From Oscillochloris sp. (GTDB lineage: Bacteria > Chloroflexota > Chloroflexia > Chloroflexales > Chloroflexaceae), in NCBI GenBank assembly GCA_012032775.1, contig JAAUQO010000029.1, positions 1 to 39,128 of the forward strand: a stretch of 39,128 nt of DNA, in the 5' to 3' direction. Position 1 is the stretch's first letter. Each line of letters starts with the position of its first letter. Below are positions 1 to 8,852 of this stretch, piece after piece. Made by a program: the position numbers and the translations under genes. The notes under the pieces are model-generated. The model was not told the origin of the DNA, made no database searches, and saw nothing but the letters and a program-made list of their open reading frames with translations.

Positions 1-126
1 GGCGACAATGTGGTGATGGGTGTCGAGTTGATCGTGCCCGTGGCGATTGAGGAAGGCCTCCGCTTCGCCATTCGCGAGGGCGGTCGCACCGTCGGCGCCG
101 GCGTCGTAACCAAGATTGAGGACTAG
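1..126 (+). CDS. tuf: Elongation factor Tu, C-terminal end (partial)
   Basis: The first 41 codons plus stop read as the last part of EF-Tu domain 3, with the family's closing pattern [21 protein letters not shown]-Tu delivers aminoacyl-tRNA to the ribosomal A site in a GTP-dependent way. The start and the GTPase domain lie upstream of the window, so only the tRNA-binding beta-barrel end is visible. The gene ends 91 bases before rpsJ, the usual str-to-S10 junction (fus-tuf-rpsJ) of many bacteria. The assignment rests on the conserved C-terminus and on context. Confidence 0.96.
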   Translation, partial: GDNVVMGVELIVPVAIEEGLRFAIREGGRTVGAGVVTKIED

Positions 127-217
127 GTAAAGAGGATCCCGGTATTCAGAATATGGCGGCGGTGGCGCTGTGTCACCGCTGCCTGTCCTGTAATTTGTTG
201 CCGCACGAGGAAAGACT
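127..217 (+). promoter_or_regulatory. tuf-rpsJ spacer with GC hairpin
   Basis: The 91-base spacer holds an imperfect stem formed by GGCGGCGGTG and CACCGCTGCC around a short loop (about 151-182), followed by TGTCCTGTAATTT. It could attenuate or process the tuf-rpsJ transcript. There is no clean U-tract, so it is not called a terminator. A weak purine-rich ribosome binding site (GAGGAAAG) precedes the rpsJ ATG. Confidence 0.4.
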
Positions 218-526
218 ATGGCAAAGCAAAAGGTGCGTATTCGCCTGAAGGCGTACGACCACAAGATCCTCGATCAGTCTGCACGGCAGATTGTCGAGGC
301 AGCCGAACGCACCGGTGCACTTGTGGCAGGTCCGGTGCCGTTGCCCACGCGGATCGAAAAGTACAGCGTTATTCGCTCGCCCTTTATCGATAAGAACTCA
401 CAGGAACAGTTCGAGATCCGTACGCATAAGCGCTTGATCGATGTCCTGGATCCGAGCCAGCAGACAATTAATGCCCTAATGAAACTGAATCTGCCGGCCG
501 GTGTCGATATTGAAATCAAGCTCTAA
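218..526 (+). CDS. rpsJ: 30S ribosomal protein S10
   Basis: S10 sits in the head of the 30S subunit and, with NusB, also takes part in transcription antitermination. The 102-residue length is normal. The sequence shows the family start [18 protein letters not shown], the middle [19 protein letters not shown] and the RTHKRLIDV segment that forms the extended loop. The ATG is preceded by GAGGAAAG at suitable spacing. It is the first gene of the S10 cluster here, 91 bases after tuf and 125 bases before rplC. Nothing is missing or unusual. Confidence 0.98.
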   Translation: MAKQKVRIRLKAYDHKILDQSARQIVEAAERTGALVAGPVPLPTRIEKYSVIRSPFIDKNSQEQFEIRTHKRLIDVLDPSQQTINALMKLNLPAGVDIEIKL

Positions 527-651
527 CGGATCCTAAGAAACATTGCCGTATTTGCAAGTCGCAGTGGTTTTAACAAGCTGTGAGTTGCGGTTCAAGTACG
601 CAAAAGAAAAGGCAGCCGCTGCGCTGTGACGTATGCTGCGGAGGTAGCAGT

Positions 652-1281
652 ATGATTTACGGATTGATGGGACGTAAGATCGGCATGACGCAGATCTTCA
701 CGGAGGCAGGAGAGGTTGTACCGGTTACCGTCATCGCTGCCGGGCCGTGTATCGTAACTCAGGTGCGAACGGTTGAACGCGACGGGTACAATGCCGTCCA
801 GATCGGCTTTGAGCAGGTTCCGGCTCGCAAGCTGACGAAGCCGCAACAGGGACACCTGAAGGGCGCCGGTACTCTGGTGCGCTACTTGCGCGAGTTTCCG
901 GCCGATAATGTAGCCGATCATCAAGCCGGTGAAGTAATCAACGTTGAGTTGTTCCAACCGGGCCAGAAAGTTGATATTTCCGGCAACTCGAAAGGTCGTG
1001 GGTTTGCCGGTGTCGTAAAGCGCCATGGCTTCCGTGGCGGCCCCAAAACGCACGGTCAGAGCGACCGCCATCGCGCACCCGGTTCGATCGGCGCCGGCAC
1101 GACCCCCGGTCGTGTGTGGAAGGGCCAGAAAATGGCCGGTCGGATGGGCGGTAAGCGCGTGACGGTACAGAATCTTGAGGTGGTTGATGTCGTGCCGGAT
1201 AAGAATCTGATTCTGGTCAAAGGCTCGGTTCCCGGCGCTCGTACTGGCCTGCTGCAGATTCGCCGCGCGGTGAAGATTTAG
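652..1281 (+). CDS. rplC: 50S ribosomal protein L3
   Basis: L3 binds 23S rRNA near the peptidyl transferase centre and helps nucleate 50S assembly. The protein starts [16 protein letters not shown], the normal N-terminus, at an ATG preceded by GGAGGTAG. An in-frame upstream extension to 580 has no family resemblance and was rejected. The glycine-rich loop reaching the catalytic centre is present ([20 protein letters not shown]), as is the following [14 protein letters not shown]. The length of 209 residues is typical. The 125-base gap before it is longer than most in this operon; rplD follows after 20 bases. Confidence 0.98.
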   Translation: MIYGLMGRKIGMTQIFTEAGEVVPVTVIAAGPCIVTQVRTVERDGYNAVQIGFEQVPARKLTKPQQGHLKGAGTLVRYLREFPADNVADHQAGEVINVELFQPGQKVDISGNSKGRGFAGVVKRHGFRGGPKTHGQSDRHRAPGSIGAGTTPGRVWKGQKMAGRMGGKRVTVQNLEVVDVVPDKNLILVKGSVPGARTGLLQIRRAVKI

Positions 1282-1301
1282 AAGGGCGGAGGAAGAAGAT
1301 C

Positions 1302-1967
1302 ATGCAGGCAACCCTGTACAATCAAGCCGGCGATCAAGTTGGCGATATCGAATTGAATGAGACGATCTTCGGTATTGAACCCAACGTGTCGCTGATGCAT
1401 CAATATGTTGTGATGCAGCACGCGAATGCGCGTCTCGGCACGCACAATACCCGTGGTCGTGGCGAGGTTCGCGGCAGCACCAGGAAATTGTATCGCCAGA
1501 AGGGCACAGGTCGGGCTCGCCAGGGTTCGATTCGCGCTTCGCATCGTATGGGTGGTGGTATTGCGCACGGTCCGCACCCGCGCTCCTATCGCAAGAACAT
1601 GCCGAAGAAGATGCGGCGTCTGGCTGTGCGATCGGCCCTTTCCGTCAAATACGCTGCATCACAGATCCGCTTTATCGATGCGATTACGTTTCCCGAGCCG
1701 CGCACAAAGGACTTCATACAGTTCCTGAGCAGCCACGGCCTGAACGGTAAAACCTTGATCGTGATCGATAGCAAGAACGAGGGCAATGCAATTGTGCGGC
1801 GTTCGGCCAATAACCTGCCGAATGTGAAAACACTGCTTGCGACCTATCTCAATGTGCGCGATCTGTTGATGTACGATAACATCGTCATGCCCAAGGCGTC
1901 CGTAGATGTGATCGAGGGTTACCTCGGCCAGACCGGTCGCGTCGCTGCGGCGTCCGAGGAGGAGTAG
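1302..1967 (+). CDS. rplD: 50S ribosomal protein L4
   Basis: L4 binds 23S rRNA domain I and extends a loop into the peptide exit tunnel. In enterobacteria it also represses its own operon; whether it does so here is unknown. The 221-residue protein has the tunnel-loop region with [21 protein letters not shown] followed by [15 protein letters not shown], and the normal C-terminal fold with [15 protein letters not shown]. The ATG follows a GGAGGAAGA Shine-Dalgarno site. It lies 20 bases after rplC and 2 bases before rplW, which implies translational coupling. Confidence 0.97.
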   Translation: MQATLYNQAGDQVGDIELNETIFGIEPNVSLMHQYVVMQHANARLGTHNTRGRGEVRGSTRKLYRQKGTGRARQGSIRASHRMGGGIAHGPHPRSYRKNMPKKMRRLAVRSALSVKYAASQIRFIDAITFPEPRTKDFIQFLSSHGLNGKTLIVIDSKNEGNAIVRRSANNLPNVKTLLATYLNVRDLLMYDNIVMPKASVDVIEGYLGQTGRVAAASEEE

Positions 1968-1969
1968 TT

Positions 1970-2253
1970 ATGCCTACGCCGCACGAAATTATTGTGCGTC
2001 CGCTGATCACCGAAAAAATACGCTCCTGATGGAGGAGAATAAGTATTCGTTTGAGGTGCTGCGCGACGCATCCAAGCCCCAGATCAAGCACGCGATTGAG
2101 GCGATCTTCAATGTATCGGTCACGCGTGTCCATACCATGAACGTGCGCGGAAAATTACGCCGTCGTGGTCGTGAGTTCGGATACACGCGCGATTGGAAGA
2201 AGGCGATCGTCACTTTGGCACCCGGCGAGCGGATCGAGATCTTTGAGAGCTGA
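1970..2253 (+). CDS. rplW: 50S ribosomal protein L23 (one-base frameshift)
   Basis: L23 lies at the exit of the nascent-peptide tunnel and is the docking site for trigger factor and SRP. Reading from the ATG gives MPTPHEIIVRPLITEK, a perfect L23 start, but then meets TGA at 2027-2029. From about 2019 the next frame continues the family: LLMEENKYSFEVLRDASKP to the natural end at 2253. One extra A in the A6 run at 2013-2018 would restore E-K-N-T-L-L and give a 94-residue protein of normal length. The ATG is 2 bases after rplD and follows GAGGAGGAG. L23 is normally essential and single copy, so a sequencing indel is likelier than gene loss. Confidence 0.9.
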
Positions 2254-2304
2254 TCATCCTGATTATCTGGCTTTGGAAGGCAGTTACGGCTGCTTCCACC
2301 CTCG

Positions 2305-2338
2305 CCGAATAGATGGTGAGACCACCGAATAGATGGTG
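2305..2338 (+). repeat. Tandem 14-base repeat between rplW and rplB
   Basis: CCGAATAGATGGTG occurs at 2305-2318 and again at 2325-2338, a 20-base period. Each copy can form a small hairpin, CACC with GGTG around the A/T-rich centre. The pair is enclosed by CTCG and CGAG. It lies in the 126-base gap ahead of rplB and may be a processing or regulatory structure. Its function is not known. Confidence 0.6.
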
Positions 2339-2379
2339 GATCGAGGCTCAAACGGAGCCTTCTGAACAGGGAGTTTGTT

Positions 2380-3207
2380 ATGCCAGTCCGTAAGTACAAA
2401 CCGACATCAGCGGGCCGCCGCAATATGTCGGTCTCCACATTTGAGGAGATCACTAAAAAGCGGCCTGAATCACGGTTGATCGAGCCGCTCCGCAAGTCGG
2501 GCGGCCGCAACAACCGCGGGCGTATCACCGTGCGCCATCGCGGCGGTGGTCATAAGCGCTTCTATCGTATTATCGATTTCAAGCGCAACAAACCGAATAT
2601 GCCGGCGAAGGTGCAGGCGATCGAATATGACCCGAATCGCTCGGCTCGTATCGCATTGCTGGCTTACACCGACGGCGAAAAGCGCTATATCATCGCGCCC
2701 CTTGGACTGCAGGTCGGTGATATGCTTAGTAGTGGCCCCGATGCCGATATCCGCATTGGAAATGCGTTGCCGCTGAACGCGATCCCGCTTGGTTCACAGA
2801 TCCATAACATTGAGTTGGAAATTGGTCGTGGTGGCGTGCTCGTGCGTAGCGCCGGCACTTCGGCTCAGTTGATGGCCAAAGAAGGCGATTATGCGACTAT
2901 CCGTATGCCTTCGGGCGAAATGAGGATGGTGCATGTGCGCTGTATGGCAACCATCGGCCAAGTTGGCAATGTCGATCATCAGAATATACGCATCGGCAAG
3001 GCCGGTCGTTCGCGCTGGCTCGGACGACGTCCACGCGTGCGAGGCACCGTGATGAATCCGCGCGACCATCCCCATGGTGGTGGTGAAGGCCGGGCACCGA
3101 TCGGTATGAGCACTCCGAAGACGAAGTGGGGTAAGCCGGCGCGCGGCGTGAAAACTCGCCACAACCCGCGGACAGATCGCTTTATTGTACGGCGGCGCAA
3201 GCAGTAA
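2380..3207 (+). CDS. rplB: 50S ribosomal protein L2
   Basis: L2 is one of the oldest ribosomal proteins, needed for subunit joining and peptidyl transfer. At 275 residues it has normal length. It begins [19 protein letters not shown], contains [19 protein letters not shown] in the RNA-binding N-terminal domain, and ends with the conserved [18 protein letters not shown] loop whose histidine approaches the catalytic centre. GGGAG precedes the ATG. It follows the tandem-repeat spacer after rplW and precedes rpsS by 44 bases. No defects were seen. Confidence 0.98.
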   Translation: MPVRKYKPTSAGRRNMSVSTFEEITKKRPESRLIEPLRKSGGRNNRGRITVRHRGGGHKRFYRIIDFKRNKPNMPAKVQAIEYDPNRSARIALLAYTDGEKRYIIAPLGLQVGDMLSSGPDADIRIGNALPLNAIPLGSQIHNIELEIGRGGVLVRSAGTSAQLMAKEGDYATIRMPSGEMRMVHVRCMATIGQVGNVDHQNIRIGKAGRSRWLGRRPRVRGTVMNPRDHPHGGGEGRAPIGMSTPKTKWGKPARGVKTRHNPRTDRFIVRRRKQ

Positions 3208-3251
3208 CACTGCTCGAGCAGGATGTTTGAGTATCAGCGTAGGAGAAAAGC

Positions 3252-3536
3252 ATGTCGCGTTCCTCGAAAAAGGGGCCATACGTCGATATTCGCTTGCTCG
3301 ATCGAATTGAGGATATGAATCGCTCAAGCGAGCGCCGGGTGTTGCGTACCTGGTCTCGTGACTCGACGATTTTCCCCCAGATGATCGGGCATACGATCGC
3401 AGTACACAACGGCAAGCAGCATGTGCCGGTGTACATTACGGAAAACATGGTTGGCCATAAACTCGGTGAGTTCGCCCCAACCAGGTTTTTCCGCGGACAT
3501 ATTAAGAAATCCGATAAGCGTGGCAAGATGAGGTAG
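3252..3536 (+). CDS. rpsS: 30S ribosomal protein S19
   Basis: S19 pairs with S13 in the head of the 30S subunit and contacts A-site tRNA. The 94-residue protein starts [19 protein letters not shown] and contains the signature [15 protein letters not shown]. The ATG is preceded by AGGAGAAAAG. It is 44 bases after rplB and 140 bases before rplV. That following gap is unusually long for this junction and holds a promoter-like pair. Length and motifs are normal. Confidence 0.98.
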   Translation: MSRSSKKGPYVDIRLLDRIEDMNRSSERRVLRTWSRDSTIFPQMIGHTIAVHNGKQHVPVYITENMVGHKLGEFAPTRFFRGHIKKSDKRGKMR

Positions 3537-3587
3537 AGCGAAGTTATCGCTTCGTGTAGCAGTCGCACGGCCTCAGCGCGTAACCGG

Positions 3588-3615
3588 TTGCATGTCTCGT
3601 GAAGTGTGGTACAAT
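3588..3615 (+). promoter_or_regulatory. Possible internal promoter before rplV
   Basis: TTGCAT (3588-3593) and TACAAT (3610-3615) are separated by 16 bases, close to a housekeeping sigma pattern. They lie in the 140-base rpsS-rplV gap, about 60 bases before the rplV start. Only the two boxes support it, so an internal promoter is possible but unproven. Confidence 0.35.
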
Positions 3616-3676
3616 TCCACGCTTGTGTGCAACAAGGACGGGCTGTGGGCCGCGCGTCATGCGGAAGAGTAAAGCT

Positions 3677-4018
3677 ATGGAAGTAAAAGCGGTCACTCGC
3701 TATGTACGCATCTCGCCACTTAAGGTTCGCCTGGTGATGGATGTTGTGCGTGGCATGCCAGTTGATCGAGCATTGGGCACTCTGCGCTACATGCCTCAAA
3801 AGGCAGCTCGTGAGGTAGCGCGGACGATTAAGTCGGCGGCAGCAAATGCCGAGCATAACTTCGATCTCGATCCGGATGCGTTGATCGTCAAGCGGATCTA
3901 TGCCGATCAGGGTCCGGTTCTCAAGCGGTTTATGCCGCGCGCCCGCGGAATGGCGAATCGCATCCGCAAGCCGACCACTCACATTACAGTGGTTGTCGAT
4001 GACGGCGCAGAGTACTAG
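3677..4018 (+). CDS. rplV: 50S ribosomal protein L22
   Basis: L22 contacts all 23S rRNA domains, and its beta-hairpin lines the exit tunnel. The chosen ATG at 3677 gives [20 protein letters not shown], the usual start, and is preceded by GGAAGAG at good spacing. An earlier in-frame ATG at 3659 would add six residues and is less likely. The tunnel hairpin and tail are present ([21 protein letters not shown] region). Length is 113 residues, normal. rpsC follows after 20 bases. Confidence 0.97.
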   Translation: MEVKAVTRYVRISPLKVRLVMDVVRGMPVDRALGTLRYMPQKAAREVARTIKSAAANAEHNFDLDPDALIVKRIYADQGPVLKRFMPRARGMANRIRKPTTHITVVVDDGAEY

Positions 4019-4038
4019 GGCTTCAAGAGGAGGCTATT

Positions 4039-4761
4039 TTGGGACGAAAAGTACATCCGATCGGCTTCCGCCTTGGGTATATCAAGGATTGGCAGTCGAA
4101 GTGGTTCGCAGAGCGCGGCGCCTATACCAGTCAACTCCACGAAGATTTGGCGCTGCGCAAGTTGATTGCCAAAGAGTTGCAGAACGCCGGTGTTTCACGG
4201 ATCGATATTGAGCGTTCGGCAAATAAGATTGAGGTGACGGTTTATACGGCAAAACCCGGTATTGTCATCGGGAAGCGCGGCTCCAATGTTGATCAATTGA
4301 AGAATGCGTTGGAGCAAAAGACCGGTAAGAAGATCAAGCTCAACATTCAGGAAATTCATCAGCCAGAGCTCGATGCTCAGTTGGTGGCCGAGAGTATCGG
4401 TGAGCAGATCTCGAAGCGTGTTAGCTATAAGCGGGCGATGAAGCAGGCTGTGCAGCGCGCAGTCCGGCTTGGAGCGCAGGGTGTCCGTGTTCGCTGCTCG
4501 GGTCGCCTCGGCGGTGCCGAAATGTCCCGCGTGCAGACGGAAACCGAGGGTCGAGTGCCGCGCCATACGTTGCGCGCAGACATCGATTACGCTCAGGTAC
4601 ACGCACATACCACATATGGCCGTATTGGGGTAAAGGTCTGGATTTATAAGGGCGAGGTCTTCCCCGATCAGCTTGCGAAGGCTCAGGTTGAGGCACAGAC
4701 AGCAGCGCCAGCACCTGAACGCCGCGAACGCCCGAGGAGAGGTGACAATGCTTCTACCTAA
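4039..4761 (+). CDS. rpsC: 30S ribosomal protein S3
   Basis: S3 lines the mRNA entry channel and contributes to helicase activity of the 30S subunit. It starts at TTG (4039) behind GAGGAGG, giving [18 protein letters not shown]. The N-terminal KH domain shows the [11 protein letters not shown] loop near residues 75-85. The C-terminal domain has [20 protein letters not shown] and the [19 protein letters not shown] block. The tail is alanine- and arginine-rich. It is 240 residues long and overlaps rplP by 14 bases, so the two are translationally coupled. Confidence 0.97.
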   Translation: MGRKVHPIGFRLGYIKDWQSKWFAERGAYTSQLHEDLALRKLIAKELQNAGVSRIDIERSANKIEVTVYTAKPGIVIGKRGSNVDQLKNALEQKTGKKIKLNIQEIHQPELDAQLVAESIGEQISKRVSYKRAMKQAVQRAVRLGAQGVRVRCSGRLGGAEMSRVQTETEGRVPRHTLRADIDYAQVHAHTTYGRIGVKVWIYKGEVFPDQLAKAQVEAQTAAPAPERRERPRRGDNAST

Positions 4762-5191
4762 GCGCACAAAATACCGCAAGCAGCAGAAAGGCCGCAATCG
4801 TGGCCTGGCTTATCGTGGTAGTGGTGTAGCATTCGGCGATTATGGCCTGATGGCACTTGAACCGACCTGGATTACAAGCCGCCAGATTGAGGCCGCTCGC
4901 CGCACGATTACTGGTTATGTCAAGCGTGGTGGTAAAGTCTGGATTCGGATTTTCCCTGATAAACCGGTCACACAGAAGCCGGCTGAAACACGCATGGGTG
5001 GCGGTAAGGGTTCGGTTGATCATTGGGTTGCAGTGGTGAAGCCCGGACGTGTGATGTTCGAGCTTGCCGGTGTGCGTGAGGATGTTGCGCTGGAAGCGAT
5101 GCGCCGCGCCGCCCAAAAGCTGCCGATCCGCTGCAAAGTGATCACCCGCGATGAGGTTGAGGAAGAGGTGAGCGGTAATGAAAGCGAGTGA
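4748..5191 (+). CDS. rplP: 50S ribosomal protein L16
   Basis: L16 organises the A-site region of the 50S subunit. The ATG at 4748, inside the end of rpsC and preceded by GAGAGGTG, gives [19 protein letters not shown], the standard start. The conserved [20 protein letters not shown] loop is intact. Length is 147 residues, slightly longer than average because of an acidic tail ([10 protein letters not shown]) that overlaps the start of rpmC by 14 bases. The order rpsC-rplP-rpmC with overlaps is classical. Confidence 0.97.
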   Translation: MLLPKRTKYRKQQKGRNRGLAYRGSGVAFGDYGLMALEPTWITSRQIEAARRTITGYVKRGGKVWIRIFPDKPVTQKPAETRMGGGKGSVDHWVAVVKPGRVMFELAGVREDVALEAMRRAAQKLPIRCKVITRDEVEEEVSGNESE

Positions 5192-5384
5192 ATTGCGCAA
5201 CCTCGACGATGCTGAGCTGCGTGAGCAGATCCGCGAGTATCGCGAAGAGTTGTTCAACCTGCGCTTCCAGGCTGTCACTGGTCGGCTGACCAATACTGCC
5301 CGTTCGCGTCAGGTGAAGAAAGAGATCGCTCGAATTCTGACGATTCTGCGCGAACGTGAGTTGGAACACGACGCGCTTGGTTAG
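5178..5384 (+). CDS. rpmC: 50S ribosomal protein L29
   Basis: L29 is a small two-helix protein near the tunnel exit, next to L23. The 68-residue sequence [20 protein letters not shown] is a clear family start, followed by [20 protein letters not shown], the helix-turn that contacts rRNA. It overlaps rplP by 14 bases with GAGGTGAGCGG upstream of its ATG. rpsQ follows after 38 bases. No anomalies were seen. Confidence 0.96.
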   Translation: MKASELRNLDDAELREQIREYREELFNLRFQAVTGRLTNTARSRQVKKEIARILTILRERELEHDALG

Positions 5385-5422
5385 GCCAGTTCGATGGCTT
5401 GTAGCCGAGACGGAGCAAAGCA

Positions 5423-5689
5423 ATGGTTGAGGAGCAGAAATCACGCAAAATCGTTAAAGTTGGTCGCGTGGTGAGCGATAAGATGGATAAGACGGTGGTG
5501 GTGGCGGTGGATTATCTGAAGCCGCACCCGCTGTACCGCAAGATTATCCGCAAAACAAATAAGTTCCACGCCCACGATGAGGAAAATGTCTGCAAGGTGG
5601 GCGATACGGTACGCATCGTCGAGTCGCGCCCGTTGAGCCGCACAAAGCGCTGGCGCGTTGTTGAGATTGTGCAGCGCGGTGAGGAGTAA
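5423..5689 (+). CDS. rpsQ: 30S ribosomal protein S17
   Basis: S17 is a primary 16S rRNA binder with an OB fold. The 88-residue protein has the signatures [19 protein letters not shown] and [20 protein letters not shown], with the conserved [13 protein letters not shown] end. The ATG lies behind GACGGAGCAAAGCA; a following in-frame sequence could support no better start. It sits 5 bases before rplN, as expected in the spc region. Confidence 0.97.
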   Translation: MVEEQKSRKIVKVGRVVSDKMDKTVVVAVDYLKPHPLYRKIIRKTNKFHAHDEENVCKVGDTVRIVESRPLSRTKRWRVVEIVQRGEE

Positions 5690-5694
5690 CGATC

Positions 5695-6063
5695 ATGATC
5701 CAGCCGCAAACCAGACTCAAAGTTGCTGATAACACCGGCGCAAAAGAGATCATGTGCATCCGTGTCCTTGGTGGTTCACGGGTGAAGTATGGCCGCGTAG
5801 GCGATGTTATCGTTGCCAGTGTAAAGCAAGCGGCGCCCGGTGGTTCGGTTAAAAAGGGCGAAGTTGTCCGCGCCGTCATCGTGCGTACGACGAAGGAGTA
5901 TGGCCGGCCTGACGGTTCACATATTCGCTTCGACGATAATGCTGCGGTGATCATCGGCAAGGAAAACAATCCGCGTGGCACACGTATCTTCGGCCCAGTC
6001 GCCCGCGAACTGCGCGAGAAGCAGTTTATGCGGATCGTTTCGCTGGCGCCTGAGGTGCTCTAA
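5695..6063 (+). CDS. rplN: 50S ribosomal protein L14
   Basis: L14 sits at the subunit interface, forms intersubunit bridges and is the docking site for the silencing factor RsfS. The 122-residue length is exact for the family. [20 protein letters not shown] starts it, and the family signature region [18 protein letters not shown] and the end [12 protein letters not shown] are intact. The ATG is preceded by GTGAGGAGTAACG, partly inside the stop of rpsQ. It is followed by a perfect hairpin in the gap before rplX. Confidence 0.98.
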   Translation: MIQPQTRLKVADNTGAKEIMCIRVLGGSRVKYGRVGDVIVASVKQAAPGGSVKKGEVVRAVIVRTTKEYGRPDGSHIRFDDNAAVIIGKENNPRGTRIFGPVARELREKQFMRIVSLAPEVL

Positions 6064-6075
6064 ACGACAGTCCGC

Positions 6076-6098
6076 ACGATCGCCGGAAGGGCGATCGT
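6076..6098 (+). other. Perfect hairpin between rplN and rplX
   Basis: ACGATCGCC (6076-6084) and GGCGATCGT (6090-6098) form a perfect nine-pair stem with loop GGAAG. There is no U-tract, so it is not a standard terminator. It lies 12 bases after the rplN stop and 19 bases before the rplX start. It could stabilise or process the mRNA at this junction. Confidence 0.6.
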
Positions 6099-6117
6099 CG
6101 CCGAGGAGAGTTCAGGT

Positions 6118-6450
6118 ATGCACGTCAAAACCGGTGACGAAGTTTTGATCATCGCCGGCAAGGATAAGGGGCGCCGCGGCAAAGTGAAGCGGATGATCCC
6201 GAGCGCCAGCCGGGTGGTGATTGAAGGACTCAATATCGTAAAGCGTCACATGCGGGCTCGGGGCCCTGGTAAACCCGGTGGAATCATCGAGATGGAAGCC
6301 CCGCTTGATGCCTCAAATGTGATGTTGATTTGCCCGAGTTGTCAGCGCGCATCGCGCACAGGCAAACGCTTTCTTGAGGAGACGGATCACAAAGGTCGTC
6401 CACGGAAGGTGCGATTCTGCAAAGCCTGCGATGCGACCATCGATCAGTAA
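6118..6450 (+). CDS. rplX: 50S ribosomal protein L24
   Basis: L24 is an assembly initiator of the 50S subunit. The N-terminal KOW domain is seen as EVLIIAGKDKGRRGKVKRM (about residues 8-26). Then come the conserved IVKRHMRARGPGKPGGI segment and a C-terminal zinc-ribbon-like part with CPSC and CKAC pairs (about residues 77-105). Length is 110 residues. The ATG follows GAGGAGAG. The preceding gap holds a perfect hairpin; rplE follows after 80 bases. Confidence 0.97.
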   Translation: MHVKTGDEVLIIAGKDKGRRGKVKRMIPSASRVVIEGLNIVKRHMRARGPGKPGGIIEMEAPLDASNVMLICPSCQRASRTGKRFLEETDHKGRPRKVRFCKACDATIDQ

Positions 6451-6530
6451 GGAAGGTTGTTCAGGGCCGGAAGTGTTAATTATTCAGGTGTAAACCACCG
6501 AACCCTTCCAAGCCCCTGGAGAATACAGCT

Positions 6531-7073
6531 ATGACGGTTCGACTGCGCGAAAAATTTACATCCGAGATCGTGCCTGCAATGATGCAAGAGTTTAAGTATC
6601 GCTCGATCATGCAGGTGCCGCGCCTGACCAAAATGGTGGTTAATATCGGCGTCGGCGAGGCGGTTCAGAACTCGAAAGCTCTTGAAGCAGCCGTCAACGA
6701 TCTAAGCATTATCACCGGGCAGAAGCCGGTGGTGACGCGGGCGAAGAAGTCGGTTGCATCGTTTAAACTGCGCGAGGGTATGGCGATCGGCGCAATGGTA
6801 ACTTTGCGCGGTGACCGCATGTACGATTTCTACGATCGTATGGTGCATCTGGCATTGCCCCGCATCCGTGATTTCCGCGGTGTGAGCCGCAGTTCGTTCG
6901 ACGGTCGAGGGAACTATAGCCTCGGTCTCCGTGAGCAAATTGTGTTTCCTGATATCGATTACGATAAGATCGATAAGATTCGCGGCCTTGAGGTGGCAAT
7001 TGTAACCACCGCTACCGACGACGAGCAAGCCTATGCCTTGTTGAAGCGTCTCGGTATGCCGTTTCGTGATTAG
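6531..7073 (+). CDS. rplE: 50S ribosomal protein L5
   Basis: L5 binds 5S rRNA in the central protuberance and contacts P-site tRNA. The 180-residue protein shows [20 protein letters not shown], the [20 protein letters not shown] block and the signature [20 protein letters not shown]. It ends with the usual [11 protein letters not shown]. The ATG is preceded by GGAGAATACAGCT. The 80 bases before it carry an imperfect inverted repeat (GGAAGG near 6451 with CCTTCC near 6505). Length and motifs are normal. Confidence 0.98.
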   Translation: MTVRLREKFTSEIVPAMMQEFKYRSIMQVPRLTKMVVNIGVGEAVQNSKALEAAVNDLSIITGQKPVVTRAKKSVASFKLREGMAIGAMVTLRGDRMYDFYDRMVHLALPRIRDFRGVSRSSFDGRGNYSLGLREQIVFPDIDYDKIDKIRGLEVAIVTTATDDEQAYALLKRLGMPFRD

Positions 7074-7125
7074 TTTGGGCCAGGAGCGAACTGCTAACTA
7101 GCTCAACTGTTTAGGAGGATCTAAG

Positions 7126-7311
7126 TTGGCCAAGACTTCGTGGATTGTCAAGGCATCGCGCCCGGCCAAGTTTAAGGTGCGCGAGTACAGTCGTTGCAAG
7201 ATCTGCGGGCGCTCGCGGGCATATATTCGCAAGTTCGGCATGTGCCGGATTTGCTTCCGTGAGAATGCGCTCAAGGGTCTTATTCCAGGTGTTGTGAAGT
7301 CGAGTTGGTAA
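7126..7311 (+). CDS. rpsN: 30S ribosomal protein S14, zinc type
   Basis: S14 belongs to the 3' domain of the 30S head. This is the short 61-residue zinc-binding form: CKICGR (about residues 25-30) and CRICF (about 44-48) provide four cysteines. The start is TTG (7126) behind GGAGGATCTAAG, giving [20 protein letters not shown]. It ends [11 protein letters not shown], typical of the type Z family. It stands in the normal place between rplE and rpsH. Confidence 0.97.
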   Translation: MAKTSWIVKASRPAKFKVREYSRCKICGRSRAYIRKFGMCRICFRENALKGLIPGVVKSSW

Positions 7312-7382
7312 ATATCGTTTGCGGGTAAGACGTACCTGGTATTCAAGCATCGACTTGAGACCGACCCGTGAGGAGGCATACG

Positions 7383-7781
7383 GTGAGCGTTAACGACCCG
7401 ATCGGCGATATGCTGACGCGTATTCGCAACGCCGGAATGGCGCGGCATACGACGGTTAATATCCCAGCATCGCGCATGAAGATCGCGATCGCCGAGATTT
7501 TGAAGCGTGAGGGGTTCATTCGCGATTTCACGATTGTCGCAGGCACCCCCTACAATACGATTTCGATTACTCTGAAATACACACCTGATCGGCGGCCGGC
7601 TATCAGCGGGCTACGCCGGGTGAGTAAGCCGGGGCTACGCATCTACACCAAACGTGGTGAGATTCCGCGGGTGCGGGGTGGGCTCGGGCTGAGCATCCTT
7701 TCGACGCCAAAAGGTGTACTGTCCGACCACGAAGCTTGGCGCGAGCGCGTCGGCGGCGAGGTTCTCTGTTACGTCTGGTAG
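7383..7781 (+). CDS. rpsH: 30S ribosomal protein S8
   Basis: S8 binds the central domain of 16S rRNA and in E. coli represses the spc operon by binding its mRNA. GTG at 7383 is chosen because GAGGAGG lies six bases ahead and it yields [18 protein letters not shown], the usual start. The rest shows [34 protein letters not shown] and the C-terminal [19 protein letters not shown]. Length 132 residues. rplF follows after 16 bases. Confidence 0.97.
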   Translation: MSVNDPIGDMLTRIRNAGMARHTTVNIPASRMKIAIAEILKREGFIRDFTIVAGTPYNTISITLKYTPDRRPAISGLRRVSKPGLRIYTKRGEIPRVRGGLGLSILSTPKGVLSDHEAWRERVGGEVLCYVW

Positions 7782-7797
7782 TGCACGGGGGAGAATA

Positions 7798-8361
7798 ATG
7801 TCTCGAATTGGCAGAAAACCAATCACCGTGCCTAAAGGCGTCGAGGTGACTATCGACAAAGGTAACTTTGTCACGGTCAAAGGCTCCAAAGGCACACTGA
7901 CTCAGCAGTTGCACCGCGAGGTACGCATCCTGCAAGAGGATGGCACGATCACGGTTGAGCGACTATCGGATAGTAAGCTGCATAAGGCCTTGCACGGCCT
8001 GACACGCACGCTGATCTACAATATGGTCGTCGGTGTAACCGACGGTTGGCAACGGAACCTCGAAATCAACGGCGTCGGCTATCGAGCACAGATGGAAGGT
8101 AAGACTCTGGTGCTGAACCTTGGGTTCTCACATCAGGTGCGGCTGGATCCACCGCCCGATGTACAGTATCAGGTCGGTGATCGCAAAAGTGCCAACGAGC
8201 CGCTGCCGGTAATAGTGCGTGGCATCGATAAGCAGATTGTCGGCGAAGAGGCTGCTCGTATTCGCGGTCTACGACCGCCGGAACCTTATAAGGGTAAAGG
8301 CGTGAAGTACGCCGAGGAAAAGGTTCGCCGTAAGGCCGGTAAGGCCGGTAAGGCTCGCTAG
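7798..8361 (+). CDS. rplF: 50S ribosomal protein L6
   Basis: L6 lies near the factor-binding centre and consists of two similar domains. MSRIGRKPITVPKGVEVTI is the standard start; the ATG at 7798 follows GGGGGAGAATA. Later come the LEINGVGYRAQMEGKTLVLN motif of domain 2 and the signature RPPEPYKGKGVKYAEEKVRR near the C-terminus, then a lysine-rich tail with a repeated KAGKAG. Length 187 residues. Longer in-frame upstream reading into rpsH has no family resemblance. Confidence 0.98.
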   Translation: MSRIGRKPITVPKGVEVTIDKGNFVTVKGSKGTLTQQLHREVRILQEDGTITVERLSDSKLHKALHGLTRTLIYNMVVGVTDGWQRNLEINGVGYRAQMEGKTLVLNLGFSHQVRLDPPPDVQYQVGDRKSANEPLPVIVRGIDKQIVGEEAARIRGLRPPEPYKGKGVKYAEEKVRRKAGKAGKAR

Positions 8362-8459
8362 CGGCGTGGTTTTGCGAGTCGGCTCAAACCAACTCGTTCT
8401 CTGCGTATACTTGACCTGCGGTGGGGGATATAATCTCCACTGCGAATGAGGATATTGTT

Positions 8460-8825
8460 ATGGCAAAACGAACTCCGCGTGATTTGCGTGTCCGGCGGCA
8501 CAGGCGGCTGCGCAAACGCGTTAACGGCACAACCGAACGGCCACGATTAAATGTGTTTCGCTCGAATCAGCATATCTATGCACAGGTGATCGATGATGTC
8601 GTCGGGAACACGATTGTTGCAGCCTCGACGAGCGAGAAGGCCTGGGCAGAGGGCGATAACGGCAAAACCAAGAGCGAACAGGCGGCGATCGTCGGTCGGT
8701 TGGTGGCCGAGCGCGCATTAAAGGCCGGTGTGACGAAGGTTGTATTTGATCGCGGTGGGTATAAGTATCATGGTCGGGTGAAGGCACTTGCCGAAGCTGC
8801 CCGCGAGGCTGGTCTTTCCTTCTAA
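8460..8825 (+). CDS. rplR: 50S ribosomal protein L18
   Basis: L18 binds 5S rRNA and fixes it to the large subunit. The ATG at 8460 gives [20 protein letters not shown], a normal basic N-terminus. The core shows [20 protein letters not shown] and the C-terminal signature [20 protein letters not shown]. Length is 121 residues. The in-frame upstream extension to 8421 does not resemble the family. The 98-base gap before it has only a weak GAGGAT near the start; rpsE follows after 27 bases. Confidence 0.97.
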   Translation: MAKRTPRDLRVRRHRRLRKRVNGTTERPRLNVFRSNQHIYAQVIDDVVGNTIVAASTSEKAWAEGDNGKTKSEQAAIVGRLVAERALKAGVTKVVFDRGGYKYHGRVKALAEAAREAGLSF

Positions 8826-8852
8826 TCTGACTACACATATTCCGGAGGAGCT

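Noticed and set aside
580-651. N-terminal extension of L3
   Set aside because: The 24 extra residues do not resemble L3, and a good ribosome site precedes ATG 652.
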